Shown here: positions 52,489 through 60,027 of the stretch, piece by piece
Layout of the letters: each line of letters starts with the position of its first letter
Position numbering within the stretch: position 1 is the first letter of the stretch
Assembly (NCBI RefSeq): GCF_902859725.1
Contig: NZ_CADIJP010000004.1
Span: forward strand, 124,001-188,000
Source of the DNA: Achromobacter mucicolens
Lineage (GTDB): Bacteria > Pseudomonadota > Gammaproteobacteria > Burkholderiales > Burkholderiaceae_B
DNA length: 64,000 bases
Direction of reading: 5' to 3'
Program-made: the position numbers and the translations under genes
Notes under the pieces: model-generated
Told to the model about the DNA's origin: nothing
What the model saw: the letters and a program-made list of their open reading frames with translations, nothing else
The model's database searches: none

Positions 52489-53312
52489 CAGGCTGCCTCC
52501 CGCAGCCGCCGCCGCAAATCGCCCACGTCGCCCGCGCCCAGATACGCCTTGATGACTTCCGGATTGGACTGCACCTGCGCCGGCGTGCCGTGGGCAATCA
52601 CCTGCCCGAAGTTCAGCACCACGACGTGATCGGACAGGTCCATCACCATGCCCATGTCGTGCTCCACCATCAGCACCGTCACGCCCCACTCGGCGCGCGC
52701 ATCCAGGATGAAGCGCGCCATGTCGTCGGTCTCTTCGCGGTTCATGCCCGCCACGGGCTCGTCCAGCATCAGCACCTTGGGCTGCATCGCCAGCGCCCGC
52801 GCCAGCTCAACCCGCTTCTGCAGCCCATACGACAGCGCCGCAACCGGCGCGTGGCGGATGTGGTCGATTTCCAGAAAATCGATGATGCGTTCTTCGATGT
52901 CCGCCCGCAGCGCCATCTCCTCGCGGCGCGCGCGGCCCAGGTAAAAAAGCGCATCCAGCACGTTGGTGCGCAGATGCGCGTGGCGGCCCAGCTTGATGTT
53001 GTCCAGCACCGTCATGCCGCGAAACAGCGCAATGTTCTGGAAGCTGCGCGCCAGACCCAGCTTGGCGCGATCGGGCGCGTGCATGCGTGTGATGTCGCGG
53101 CCCTCGAAGTGGATCCGTCCCGCCGCGGGCTTGTAGAAACCGGAGATCGTGTTGAACAGCGAGGTCTTGCCGGCGCCGTTCGGGCCGATGACCGTGGTGA
53201 TGGAGCCCTGCTCCACGCGAAAGCCCACGTCGGTAAGCGCCTTGACGCCGCCAAACGCCAGCGTCACGCCATCGGCCTGCAACAAGGCAGGCCTGTCGGA
53301 CTGATCCACCAT
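52488..53312 (-). CDS. livG: Branched-chain-type ABC transporter ATP-binding protein (LivG)
   Basis: A 274-residue ABC ATPase of the LivG group and the first gene of the eight-gene operon. Walker A is GPNGAGKTSLFNTISGFY, Walker B VLMLDEPVAGMNREETDDM, and the C-terminal LivG extension HGTPAQVQSNPEVIKAYLG is present. The signature position reads LSYGLQKRVELARALA, a common variant in LivG. Its promoter should lie in the 253-base gap to the divergent hydratase gene, which carries the TetR-type inverted repeat. Confidence 0.94.
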   Translation of the reverse strand: MVDQSDRPALLQADGVTLAFGGVKALTDVGFRVEQGSITTVIGPNGAGKTSLFNTISGFYKPAAGRIHFEGRDITRMHAPDRAKLGLARSFQNIALFRGMTVLDNIKLGRHAHLRTNVLDALFYLGRARREEMALRADIEERIIDFLEIDHIRHAPVAALSYGLQKRVELARALAMQPKVLMLDEPVAGMNREETDDMARFILDARAEWGVTVLMVEHDMGMVMDLSDHVVVLNFGQVIAHGTPAQVQSNPEVIKAYLGAGDVGDLRRRLREAA

Positions 53313-53482
53313 TTGTCTCCCCGCTTTGATGCGAAGTTATTTTGCCGCCTGGGGCGGACATTTTTTACGACGGTGAACCTGGCGGCCCTGCGAGGCAGGA
53401 GATGCAACGAACCTGTCTTTACCTTCGCCAGTACAGCGCCGGAAAATCGTTCTATGCGTTACGCTAAGCGTGCTCAAAACCC

Positions 53483-53502
53483 AACCAAGCAAGCGCTTGG
53501 TT
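53483..53502. promoter_or_regulatory. Perfect inverted repeat AACCAAGC-N4-GCTTGGTT, TetR operator candidate
   Basis: Two perfect 8-base half-sites separated by four bases (AAGC) lie between the divergent livG operon and hydratase gene, 64 bases before the hydratase start. Size and symmetry fit TetR-family operators, and the operon's last gene encodes a TetR protein. The rest of the gap (53313-53482) has no clear gene or second copy. Confidence 0.65.
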
Positions 53503-53565
53503 CAGAACATAGCATCGCGGTTTTTTGATCGACAGTTGGTATTTACCCGACAACGGAGACTCGCC

Positions 53566-54369
53566 ATGACCCAGGAACCACCGAAGTTCCAGACGCTGTT
53601 GATGGAGACCGAAGGCCCCGTCGCCACGCTCACGCTCAATCGCGCGGACGCGCTCAATGCCATCGACGTGGCCATGGCGTGCGACCTCTTGCGCGCCGCG
53701 CAATGGCTCGACACGCGTGACGCGGTGCGCGTCGTGCTGCTGCGCGGCACGGGCAAGGCATTCTGCGCGGGCGGGGACATCGGCATGTTCACGGGCGAGC
53801 CCGACGCGGTGCGCGCCACGCTGTCGGACCTGTTCACGCCACTGAATGCGTTCATTGCGCGCATCCCGCGCATGGACAAGGTGTGGCTCGCGCAGGTTCA
53901 CGGCGTGGCGGCGGGCGCCGGCCTGTCGCTCGTCCTGGCCTGCGACCTCGCCATCGCCGATGCGGGCGCGCGCTTCATGACGGCCTACCTGAAGCTCGGC
54001 GCGACGCCCGACGCCGGCATGACGCATGGCCTCATGCGCGCCGTCGGCCCCAAGCGCGCACTCGATCTCCTCTTGCGTCATGACGCCTTCACGGCCGACG
54101 AGGCGCAGGCCTGGGGCATCATCACGCGCACCGCGCCCGCCAGCGAACTCGCTGCCGCGGGGCAAGCTTATGCCCAGGACATCGCCCGCCACGCGCCACA
54201 CGGCATTGCTGGCGCCAAGGCATTGCTGCGCAGCGCCGCGCACGCGCCGCTGGAAGCCCAGCTGGCCGAGGAAACGGCGCGCTTCCTGCAGTCGGCCGCA
54301 CACGCCGATTTTGCCGAAGGCGTGGCGGCGTTCCGCGAAAAACGGCCGCCGCGTTTCACCGGCCAATAG
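53566..54369 (+). CDS. Enoyl-CoA hydratase/isomerase family protein, divergent copy
   Basis: A 267-residue crotonase-fold protein. CoA-binding and oxyanion-hole segments are [15 protein letters not shown] and [20 protein letters not shown]. The two catalytic Glu of classical hydratases are missing: one position is Ser in AGLSLVL and the other is in FMTAYLKLG. The PDAG motif in GATPDAG resembles PaaG-type isomerases that use Asp. ATG 53566 follows a GGAGA site; the frame is open from 53470 across the operator region, but that part is not family-like. It probably acts on the acyl-CoA made by the divergent operon. Confidence 0.88.
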   Translation: MTQEPPKFQTLLMETEGPVATLTLNRADALNAIDVAMACDLLRAAQWLDTRDAVRVVLLRGTGKAFCAGGDIGMFTGEPDAVRATLSDLFTPLNAFIARIPRMDKVWLAQVHGVAAGAGLSLVLACDLAIADAGARFMTAYLKLGATPDAGMTHGLMRAVGPKRALDLLLRHDAFTADEAQAWGIITRTAPASELAAAGQAYAQDIARHAPHGIAGAKALLRSAAHAPLEAQLAEETARFLQSAAHADFAEGVAAFREKRPPRFTGQ

Positions 54370-54371
54370 CA

Positions 54372-55157
54372 CTAGCGCGATTCGCCGACGCTGGCCCAGT
54401 CGGGCGCCCGCTTCTGCACGAAGGCGCTCAAGCCTTCGCGCGCCTCGGGCGTGGCCGCGGCGTTGCAGAACACTTCCACTGCCGTGGCCACCCGGCGCCG
54501 ATACTCGTTGTCGTTGCTGTACACGAACGCGCGCCGGCCCATCGCCAGGACCTCTGGCGGCTTCTGCGCCAGCGACCGAGCCAGCGTGCGCGCCTCGTCC
54601 AGCAGTTCTGCCTCGGCGGCGACACGCGACACCAGCCCCATTGCCTGCGCCTCGCCTGCACTGAACGTGCGGCCGGTAAAGAGCAGATCGAACGCCCGAT
54701 GCTTGCCCACCACCGCCGGCAGATGCACGTAATGAATGGCGGGCAGCACGCCCACGTCGATCTCCGGGTAGCCAAACGTCGCGCTGTCGGCGGCCACGAT
54801 CATGTCACTGGAAATCGCCACCGTCATGCCGCCGCCGCGCACGGCGCCAGACACGACCGAAATCGATGGTTTAGTCAGATTGAACTGCGCGTCATACAGC
54901 TTGATGTAGAGCCGGGTCAGCAACTCCCGCACACGCGCGGGCGGGCTTTGCAGCAGCTGCTTCATGTCCAGCCCGGCGCAGAATCGCCCGGGCAGGCTGC
55001 TGGCCAGCAGCACCGCCCGCACGCCCGCATCCGCATTCGCCTTTTCCAGCGCTCCAATCAGCGCGTCCAGCACACCCACGTCCAGCGCGTTGACGGGCGC
55101 ATGACAAAGCTGGATTTCCGCAATGCCATCGCGGACTTCGTAACGCACCGGATTCAT
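54372..55157 (-). CDS. Enoyl-CoA hydratase/isomerase family protein
   Basis: A 261-residue crotonase-fold protein. The oxyanion-hole segments are LPGRFCAGLDMKQLL and VSGAVRGGGMTVAISSDMIV. One catalytic Glu appears conserved in FGYPEIDVGVLPA, while the other position reads Thr in GGGMTVA, so hydratase, isomerase or thioesterase-like activity remain possible. It is the last gene of the Bug, CoA-transferase and hydratase operon, overlapping the CoA-transferase by four bases. It converges with the other hydratase gene with a two-base gap. Confidence 0.9.
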   Translation of the reverse strand: MNPVRYEVRDGIAEIQLCHAPVNALDVGVLDALIGALEKANADAGVRAVLLASSLPGRFCAGLDMKQLLQSPPARVRELLTRLYIKLYDAQFNLTKPSISVVSGAVRGGGMTVAISSDMIVAADSATFGYPEIDVGVLPAIHYVHLPAVVGKHRAFDLLFTGRTFSAGEAQAMGLVSRVAAEAELLDEARTLARSLAQKPPEVLAMGRRAFVYSNDNEYRRRVATAVEVFCNAAATPEAREGLSAFVQKRAPDWASVGESR

Positions 55158-56383
55158 GCCGTTCCTTTATCGAAGGGGTGCTGCTGCACGCTGCCGCTGG
55201 CCAGCATCGCGGCAATCTCGCTTGCTTCAAAGCCCAGCTCCGCCAGGATTTCGCGGCTGTGCTCGCCCAACAGCGGCGCGGGCCGCGCGGCCTTGCGCGG
55301 CTGCCGCCCAAAACGCACGGGCACGCCTATATTGCGCACTTCGCCAAGCGCCGGATGCTCGCTCGTCACGATCAGTTCGCGGGCCGCGACCTGCGGATGC
55401 GCCAACGCCTGGTCCAGCGTATGGATCGCGGAACACGCGATCCCGTTCGGCTTGAGCAATGCCAGCCATTGCGCCACAGACCGCGTTTCGATGCGCGACT
55501 GCACCAAGGCTACGGTCGCTTGAAAGTTGCGGACTCGCTCGGCATTGGTCGCAAACGCCGGATCGTTCACATATTCCTGCAACCCCGCCGCAGCGCAGAA
55601 GCGCTGCCACTGCGCGTCATTGCCCACACCCAGCATGAGGTCGCCATCGGACGCGCGAAACGCCTGGTACGGACACATGGCGGGATGGCCTGTGCCCATC
55701 CGGCGCGGCACTTTCCCAGTGCGCCAATAATTCTGCGCCATGTATGACATCAGACCCAGCGACGTGTCCAGCAGCGACACATCCAGGTATTGCCCCTTGC
55801 CCGTCTGCCCGCGCTCGAGCAGCGCCGCCAGAATGCCGCTCAGCGCAAACGACCCCGTGCCCAGATCCACCGGCGAAAAGCTGGCGCGCGCAAAATTGCC
55901 ATCCGGCTCGCCCATTGTGCTGATCATGCCGCTGAAGGCCTGCAGCATGACGTCGTAGCCCGGCTCGTCGCCCATCGGCCCTTCACGGCCGTAGCCCGAA
56001 ATCTCGCAATACACGAGACGCGGATTGAGGCGGCTTAGCGTCTCGTAATCCACGCCCAGGCGCGCCGCGGTCTTGCCGCCAAACCCCTGCAGCACAACAT
56101 CGGCCTGGCCGGCCAGGCGATGGACCACCGCCCGCCCCGCTTCGGTCTTCAGGTCCACCGCGAGGCTGCGCTTGTTGTGATTGACGGCCAGAAACGTCGC
56201 GGATTCGCCGGCCTCCTGCGGCAGCCACGCGCGCGTGTCGTCGCCGGTGCCCACCGGCTCGACCTTGATCACGCACGCCCCCAGTTCGCCCAGATACTGC
56301 CCGCACAACGGTCCGGCCAGCACCTTGCTCAGATCCAGGACCGTGATGTTCTTCAATGGAGTCATGCGATGTCCGCCTTCCAT
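55154..56383 (-). CDS. Family III (CaiB/BaiF) CoA-transferase
   Basis: A 409-residue CoA transferase moving CoA between carboxylic acids. The family opening MTPLKNITVLDLSKVLAGPL, the segment VNHNKRSLAVDLKTEAGRAV and FSPVDLGTGSFALSGILAAL are present; Asp in PVDLGTG fits the catalytic Asp169 of formyl-CoA transferase. ATG 56383 follows the Bug-protein stop by two bases and has a GGAG site; ATG 56365 is an alternative nearer the conserved start. It should activate the carboxylate delivered by the Bug protein so that the hydratase encoded next can act. Confidence 0.93.
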   Translation of the reverse strand: MEGGHRMTPLKNITVLDLSKVLAGPLCGQYLGELGACVIKVEPVGTGDDTRAWLPQEAGESATFLAVNHNKRSLAVDLKTEAGRAVVHRLAGQADVVLQGFGGKTAARLGVDYETLSRLNPRLVYCEISGYGREGPMGDEPGYDVMLQAFSGMISTMGEPDGNFARASFSPVDLGTGSFALSGILAALLERGQTGKGQYLDVSLLDTSLGLMSYMAQNYWRTGKVPRRMGTGHPAMCPYQAFRASDGDLMLGVGNDAQWQRFCAAAGLQEYVNDPAFATNAERVRNFQATVALVQSRIETRSVAQWLALLKPNGIACSAIHTLDQALAHPQVAARELIVTSEHPALGEVRNIGVPVRFGRQPRKAARPAPLLGEHSREILAELGFEASEIAAMLASGSVQQHPFDKGTA

Positions 56384-56385
56384 GT

Positions 56386-57360
56386 TCACTGCTCCGCCTT
56401 CAACCCGATCGTCTTCGCCGCCTGCGTCCATCGCGCGGTTTCCTGCTTGAAGAACTCGTCCAGCTTGGCCGGCGCCACCTGAAGGGCCTCGGCGCCCCGC
56501 TCCTGCATGGCCTGGCGGTAAGCGTCGCTGGCCACCACCTTCGCGACGGCGGCACGCAGTTTCTGCACCACGTCATCCGGCGTGCCGGCGGGCGTCTGCA
56601 GCGCGAACCAGAATTTCAGATCCAAGGCGGGATAGCCCGCCTCCTTCAACGTCGGCACGTCCGGCAACAGCGGCGAACGCGCCGCCGACGTGATCGCCAA
56701 CGCCTTGAGCCGGCCGCCTTGCACCTGGCCGATGCTGGTGGACATGCTGTCGAACAGAAAATCGACCTGACCGCCGATCACGTCCGTCACGGCGTTGGCG
56801 CTGCCCTTGTAAGCCACGCCCACGGCCTGAAAATTGGCAAGCTTCTGCAGCGAGGCGCCATACACGTGCGGCGAGCTGCCCGGACCAAACGTGGCGTAGC
56901 TCAAGCCGTGCGGCGCGCTGCGCCCGCGCTCCACCAGCTCAGCCAGCGTCTTGACGGGCGTGCGCTCGGGGTTGACGACCAGCAGGTTCGGCATGGCGCC
57001 CGTCGTGCCGACCGGCACGAAGTCTTTCAGCGGGTGCATCTTTGCGCTGGGATACATCAACGGATTGATGGCCTGCATGGCCACCGTGTTGTGCATGAGC
57101 GTGTAGCCGTCGGCAGGGCCATTGAGCACGCTCTGATAGCCCACGTTCCCGCTCGCGCCCGGCTTGTTCTGCACGATGACCTGCTGGCCCAGTTCGCGCG
57201 CCAGCGGCTCGGCCACCAGGCGCGCGATGAAATCGGTCGGCCCGCCCGCCGAAAATGGCACAACCAGCGTGATGGGCTTGGCGGGCCAAGCATCCGCAAA
57301 CGCGGGGGCCGACAGCGCCGCCGAAGCAAGGCAGGCAGCGAATAGTTTGTTGAGCGTCAT
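56386..57360 (-). CDS. Tripartite tricarboxylate transporter (Bug/TctC) binding protein
   Basis: A 324-residue periplasmic Bug protein. The signal peptide MTLNKLFAACLASAALSAPA ends near AFADAWP; WPAKPITLVVPFSAGGPTDF and NKPGASGNVGYQSVLNGPAD are the family segments. It heads an operon with a CoA-transferase and a hydratase, an uncommon but logical grouping of receptor and CoA-dependent catabolism. No TctAB permease lies nearby. The LysR gene is divergent, across a 125-base AT-rich region, and probably controls it. Confidence 0.93.
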   Translation of the reverse strand: MTLNKLFAACLASAALSAPAFADAWPAKPITLVVPFSAGGPTDFIARLVAEPLARELGQQVIVQNKPGASGNVGYQSVLNGPADGYTLMHNTVAMQAINPLMYPSAKMHPLKDFVPVGTTGAMPNLLVVNPERTPVKTLAELVERGRSAPHGLSYATFGPGSSPHVYGASLQKLANFQAVGVAYKGSANAVTDVIGGQVDFLFDSMSTSIGQVQGGRLKALAITSAARSPLLPDVPTLKEAGYPALDLKFWFALQTPAGTPDDVVQKLRAAVAKVVASDAYRQAMQERGAEALQVAPAKLDEFFKQETARWTQAAKTIGLKAEQ

Positions 57361-57413
57361 GTTGTCTCCTGTGATTCTTCTTGGACGACGCTCATTATGG
57401 AAAGCGGATTGCT

Positions 57414-57437
57414 ATATTAGAAATACCGTTTAAATAT
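57414..57437. promoter_or_regulatory. AT-rich imperfect palindrome between Bug and LysR genes
   Basis: ATATT (57414-57418) and AATAT (57433-57437) are inverted, inside the only AT-rich island of the 125-base divergent region. T-N11-A patterns of LysR sites occur within it. It is a tentative operator; the inner bases pair poorly. Confidence 0.35.
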
Positions 57438-57485
57438 GCGGGCCATAACAAAAACATGATGGCCCGTGCCGTCCGGAGCCGTCCC

Positions 57486-58427
57486 ATGTCCATGTCCATC
57501 CGTGCGATGCAGTGTTTCGTCGCCGTGGTTTCAACAGGTTCGATCAGCCGTGCGGCCGCCGCGCTGCACGTCGCCCAACCGGCGCTCAGCCTGCTGATCC
57601 GCAACCTCGAGGAAGATCTGGGCGTCGTGCTGCTGCATCGCAGCGCGCGTGGCGTCACGCCCACCGCCGCAGGTTCACGGCTGCTGGCGCATGCGCGCGA
57701 AATCCTTGGCCGTATCGACGCGGCGCGCGCAGACGTGCGCGAAGACATCAACGCCCCGCGCGGAACGGTATCGCTGGCAATGTCGATGTCGATGGCCAAG
57801 CTGCTGACCGTGCCGCTCCTGCGCTTTTCCCTCGCCCAATGGCCGGGTGTTTATCTGAAGATCATCGAATCCAGCACCGGCTACATTCCCGGCTTTGTCA
57901 GCTCGGGGCACGCCGACCTGGGGCTCACGTTCAGCGACGAAGCGTCGGTCGACCTTCGTTTTCAGCATCTGATCGAGGAAGAGCTGGTGGTGGTGTCGCC
58001 GCCCGCGGCAAAGCCCAGCAAGCGAGCGGCATCGGACCTCGCTGGGCTACCGTCCATCACCCTGCGCGCGTTGTCGGCGTTGCCGCTGGTGTTGCCAGGC
58101 AATCCGCACAGCCTGCGCCGGCTGCTCGACCAATATCAGCAGCGCGAACAGGTGCAATTCCGAATCATTGCCGAGGCCAACGCCATTCCGCAGCTCATCG
58201 AGCTGGCGCAGGCCGGCGTGGCCAGTACGATCCTGTCCTACGAGGCCGTCCGCCAGGAAGCCGCACGCGGCCTGGTCGTGCTGCGCCGGATCGCCAGGCC
58301 CAGGCTGACGCGTCCCGTCTTTCTGTGCCGTTCGGATGTATTGCCGCTATCGATGGCGGCGGCGGCCGTCGCGGACCGCGTCGCCCGCATCATCACCAGC
58401 GCTGGCCCGGCCGCGACGCGCATGTAG
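57486..58427 (+). CDS. LysR-family transcriptional regulator (next to CoA-transferase operon)
   Basis: A 313-residue LysR regulator. The helix-turn-helix is SISRAAAALHVAQPALSLLI, followed by RNLEEDLGVVLLHRSARGVT; the effector domain resembles the Nac/CbbR-like group, with AMSMSMAKLLTVPLLRFS after the linker. ATG 57486 has a GGAG site nine bases upstream; in-frame ATGs at 57456 and 57459 lack one. It is divergent from the Bug, CoA-transferase and hydratase operon, its probable target. Three bases separate its stop from the end of the converging methylglyoxal synthase-like gene. Confidence 0.92.
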   Translation: MSMSIRAMQCFVAVVSTGSISRAAAALHVAQPALSLLIRNLEEDLGVVLLHRSARGVTPTAAGSRLLAHAREILGRIDAARADVREDINAPRGTVSLAMSMSMAKLLTVPLLRFSLAQWPGVYLKIIESSTGYIPGFVSSGHADLGLTFSDEASVDLRFQHLIEEELVVVSPPAAKPSKRAASDLAGLPSITLRALSALPLVLPGNPHSLRRLLDQYQQREQVQFRIIAEANAIPQLIELAQAGVASTILSYEAVRQEAARGLVVLRRIARPRLTRPVFLCRSDVLPLSMAAAAVADRVARIITSAGPAATRM

Positions 58428-58430
58428 CGG

Positions 58431-59315
58431 TCAGATGCCGCGCCTTTCGACGGCTTGCGCCCAACGGCGCGCGACGGTGGGAGACGTGGCGCAGGTGGCG
58501 GACTCGGTCACCACGCGCACCGCGCGTTCCAGCAACTGGATGTCGGCCTCGTGCTGGCGCGCGACGTGCGGATCTTCAAAGAAGATGACGCGCTGGCATT
58601 GGTGCTCCAGCACCAATTCGGCAATCTGCGCATCGCCACCCAGCGGGCCGCTGAGGTAACGGTGAACCCACGGCGTATCCTTGGGCCAACCGCGCGACCA
58701 GGCCAGCTCGTTCAGGCGACCGCCCGTCGTGCCCGTGGCCACGCGCCGCGCAAACCGGGACAGCACATCGAAGTGCTCGCTGGCAAAGGCCACCATTTCG
58801 TCCTTGAGCGCATCGTGGGCGATCATCGCCAGCGTCTGACCCGAGAAATTGAAATGGCGCGACACGGACGCGTCCGGCGCCAGCCCCGCGTGAATGCGTT
58901 CGACCTCCATCCACTCGATGGCGCCGGCCAGCGTCGAAATGAAAGGCCGGCCGTGCGTGATGCACTGCCGCTTGAGCGCAAGCGCCTCCGGAAAAATCGA
59001 GGACGGATCCACGGGATCGATCAGGTAGATCGCGCCGTCGAACGGCGCCTGGCCATCGCGGCCTTCGGTCACGCGCGCCACCAGCTTCATCAGGCCGCCC
59101 TCGCGGCCGTACGGGTAGCGGATCAGGCCGGAGTAACCCTGCAGCATGCCCTCGCGCACGATCGCATCATGGGTGCGCCCCACCGTGTGCAACTGCACGC
59201 CCAGCTCGCGGATGGTGGACGAGCACGAACGCAGCCAGGTGAACAAGGCGGCATCGGGGGTTTCGTGGTGCAAACGATTGGCGGCCAGGCCAAAACGCAA
59301 TTGGGCAGCGGGCAT
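58431..59315 (-). CDS. mgsA: Methylglyoxal synthase homologue with duplicated domain
   Basis: A 294-residue protein, twice the length of E. coli MgsA (about 152). The C-terminal half (about 160-285) matches MgsA: MIAHDALKDEM (H167-D168), GTTGG (195-199), LSGPLGGDAQIAEL with D228 for catalytic D71, FFEDP, and H255/D258 for H98/D101. The N-terminal half (about 8-150) repeats the pattern (TVGRTHDAI, RYPYGREGGLMK, AIYLIDPVDP) but lacks the catalytic residues. MgsA converts dihydroxyacetone phosphate to methylglyoxal; the extra domain may be structural or allosteric. ATG 59315 starts the conserved part. Confidence 0.88.
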   Translation of the reverse strand: MPAAQLRFGLAANRLHHETPDAALFTWLRSCSSTIRELGVQLHTVGRTHDAIVREGMLQGYSGLIRYPYGREGGLMKLVARVTEGRDGQAPFDGAIYLIDPVDPSSIFPEALALKRQCITHGRPFISTLAGAIEWMEVERIHAGLAPDASVSRHFNFSGQTLAMIAHDALKDEMVAFASEHFDVLSRFARRVATGTTGGRLNELAWSRGWPKDTPWVHRYLSGPLGGDAQIAELVLEHQCQRVIFFEDPHVARQHEADIQLLERAVRVVTESATCATSPTVARRWAQAVERRGI

Positions 59316-59438
59316 CGGTAGACTCGGCTGGAAAGGACAACAAACGGATCCCCGATGATACCGTGGCCTGCGCGACGCCGGCATGTCAAACACGGCGGCA
59401 GACCATCGCCGGCCAACGGCACGGCGCTGCCGCGCCCC

Positions 59439-59467
59439 AAAAAAAACGCTCCCGGAAAGGGAGCGTT
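59439..59467 (-). terminator. Rho-independent terminator of the isc operon
   Basis: On the minus strand AACGCTCCC-TTTCC-GGGAGCGTT is followed by a run of T, 16 bases after the iscX stop. A perfect 9-base stem with a T-tract makes this the clearest intrinsic terminator in the window. Confidence 0.9.
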
Positions 59468-59482
59468 CTAGGCAAATCACGT

Positions 59483-59677
59483 TCAGTCGGCTTCGTCGAT
59501 CCAGGCCATCTGGATGGCCTCCAGAATCTTCTCGCCACAGTGCGCGGGATCGTCGGTAAAGCCCGGCAAAGCCATGACCCAGTCGCGCAACTGCGTAAAG
59601 CGCAGCGCCTTGGGGTCAACGTCAGGATGCGCGTCGTACAGCGCGGCGGCAATCTCGTAGGTGTCGGTCCACTTCAT
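59483..59677 (-). CDS. iscX: Fe-S cluster assembly protein IscX
   Basis: A 64-residue acidic protein. The start MKWTDTYEIAAALYDAHPDV, the centre LRFTQLRDWVMALPGF and the end LEAIQMAWIDEAD match IscX (YfhJ), which binds IscS and iron and tunes cluster assembly. ATG 59677 overlaps the ferredoxin stop by one base (TGATG); a longer frame upstream lies inside fdx. It is the last gene of the isc operon and is followed by an intrinsic terminator. Confidence 0.95.
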   Translation of the reverse strand: MKWTDTYEIAAALYDAHPDVDPKALRFTQLRDWVMALPGFTDDPAHCGEKILEAIQMAWIDEAD

Positions 59678-60018
59678 CAATGGCCCTCTTTGGCGTGATT
59701 GATCGTGTACTTCGGAATCTCGACCGTCAGGTCGGCATCGCTTACCAGCGCCTGGCACGACAGCCGCGAGGTCGGGGTCAGGCCCCAGGCCTTGTCCAGC
59801 AGGTCTTCCTCGTCGTCCGTTGCGTCTTCCAGCGACGAATACCCTTGCTTGACCACCACATGACAGGTCGTGCAGGCGCACGACAATTCGCAGGCGTGCT
59901 CGATATCGATGTGGTTATCCAGCAGCACACGGCAGATCGACACGCCCTTGGGCGCGTCTTCGATCACCGCGCCTTCGGGACAGTAGTCGGGATGAGGCAA
60001 TACAGTCAGTTTCGGCAT
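59677..60018 (-). CDS. fdx: Isc-type [2Fe-2S] ferredoxin
   Basis: A 113-residue adrenodoxin-type ferredoxin giving electrons for Fe-S cluster assembly. The four cluster cysteines appear as CELSCACTTC (three ligands with one extra Cys) and RLSCQALV. The N-terminus MPKLTVLPHPDYCPEGAVIE is typical of Isc ferredoxins. It lies nine bases after hscA and overlaps iscX by one base. Confidence 0.95.
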   Translation of the reverse strand: MPKLTVLPHPDYCPEGAVIEDAPKGVSICRVLLDNHIDIEHACELSCACTTCHVVVKQGYSSLEDATDDEEDLLDKAWGLTPTSRLSCQALVSDADLTVEIPKYTINHAKEGH

Positions 60019-60027
60019 AACTTCTTA

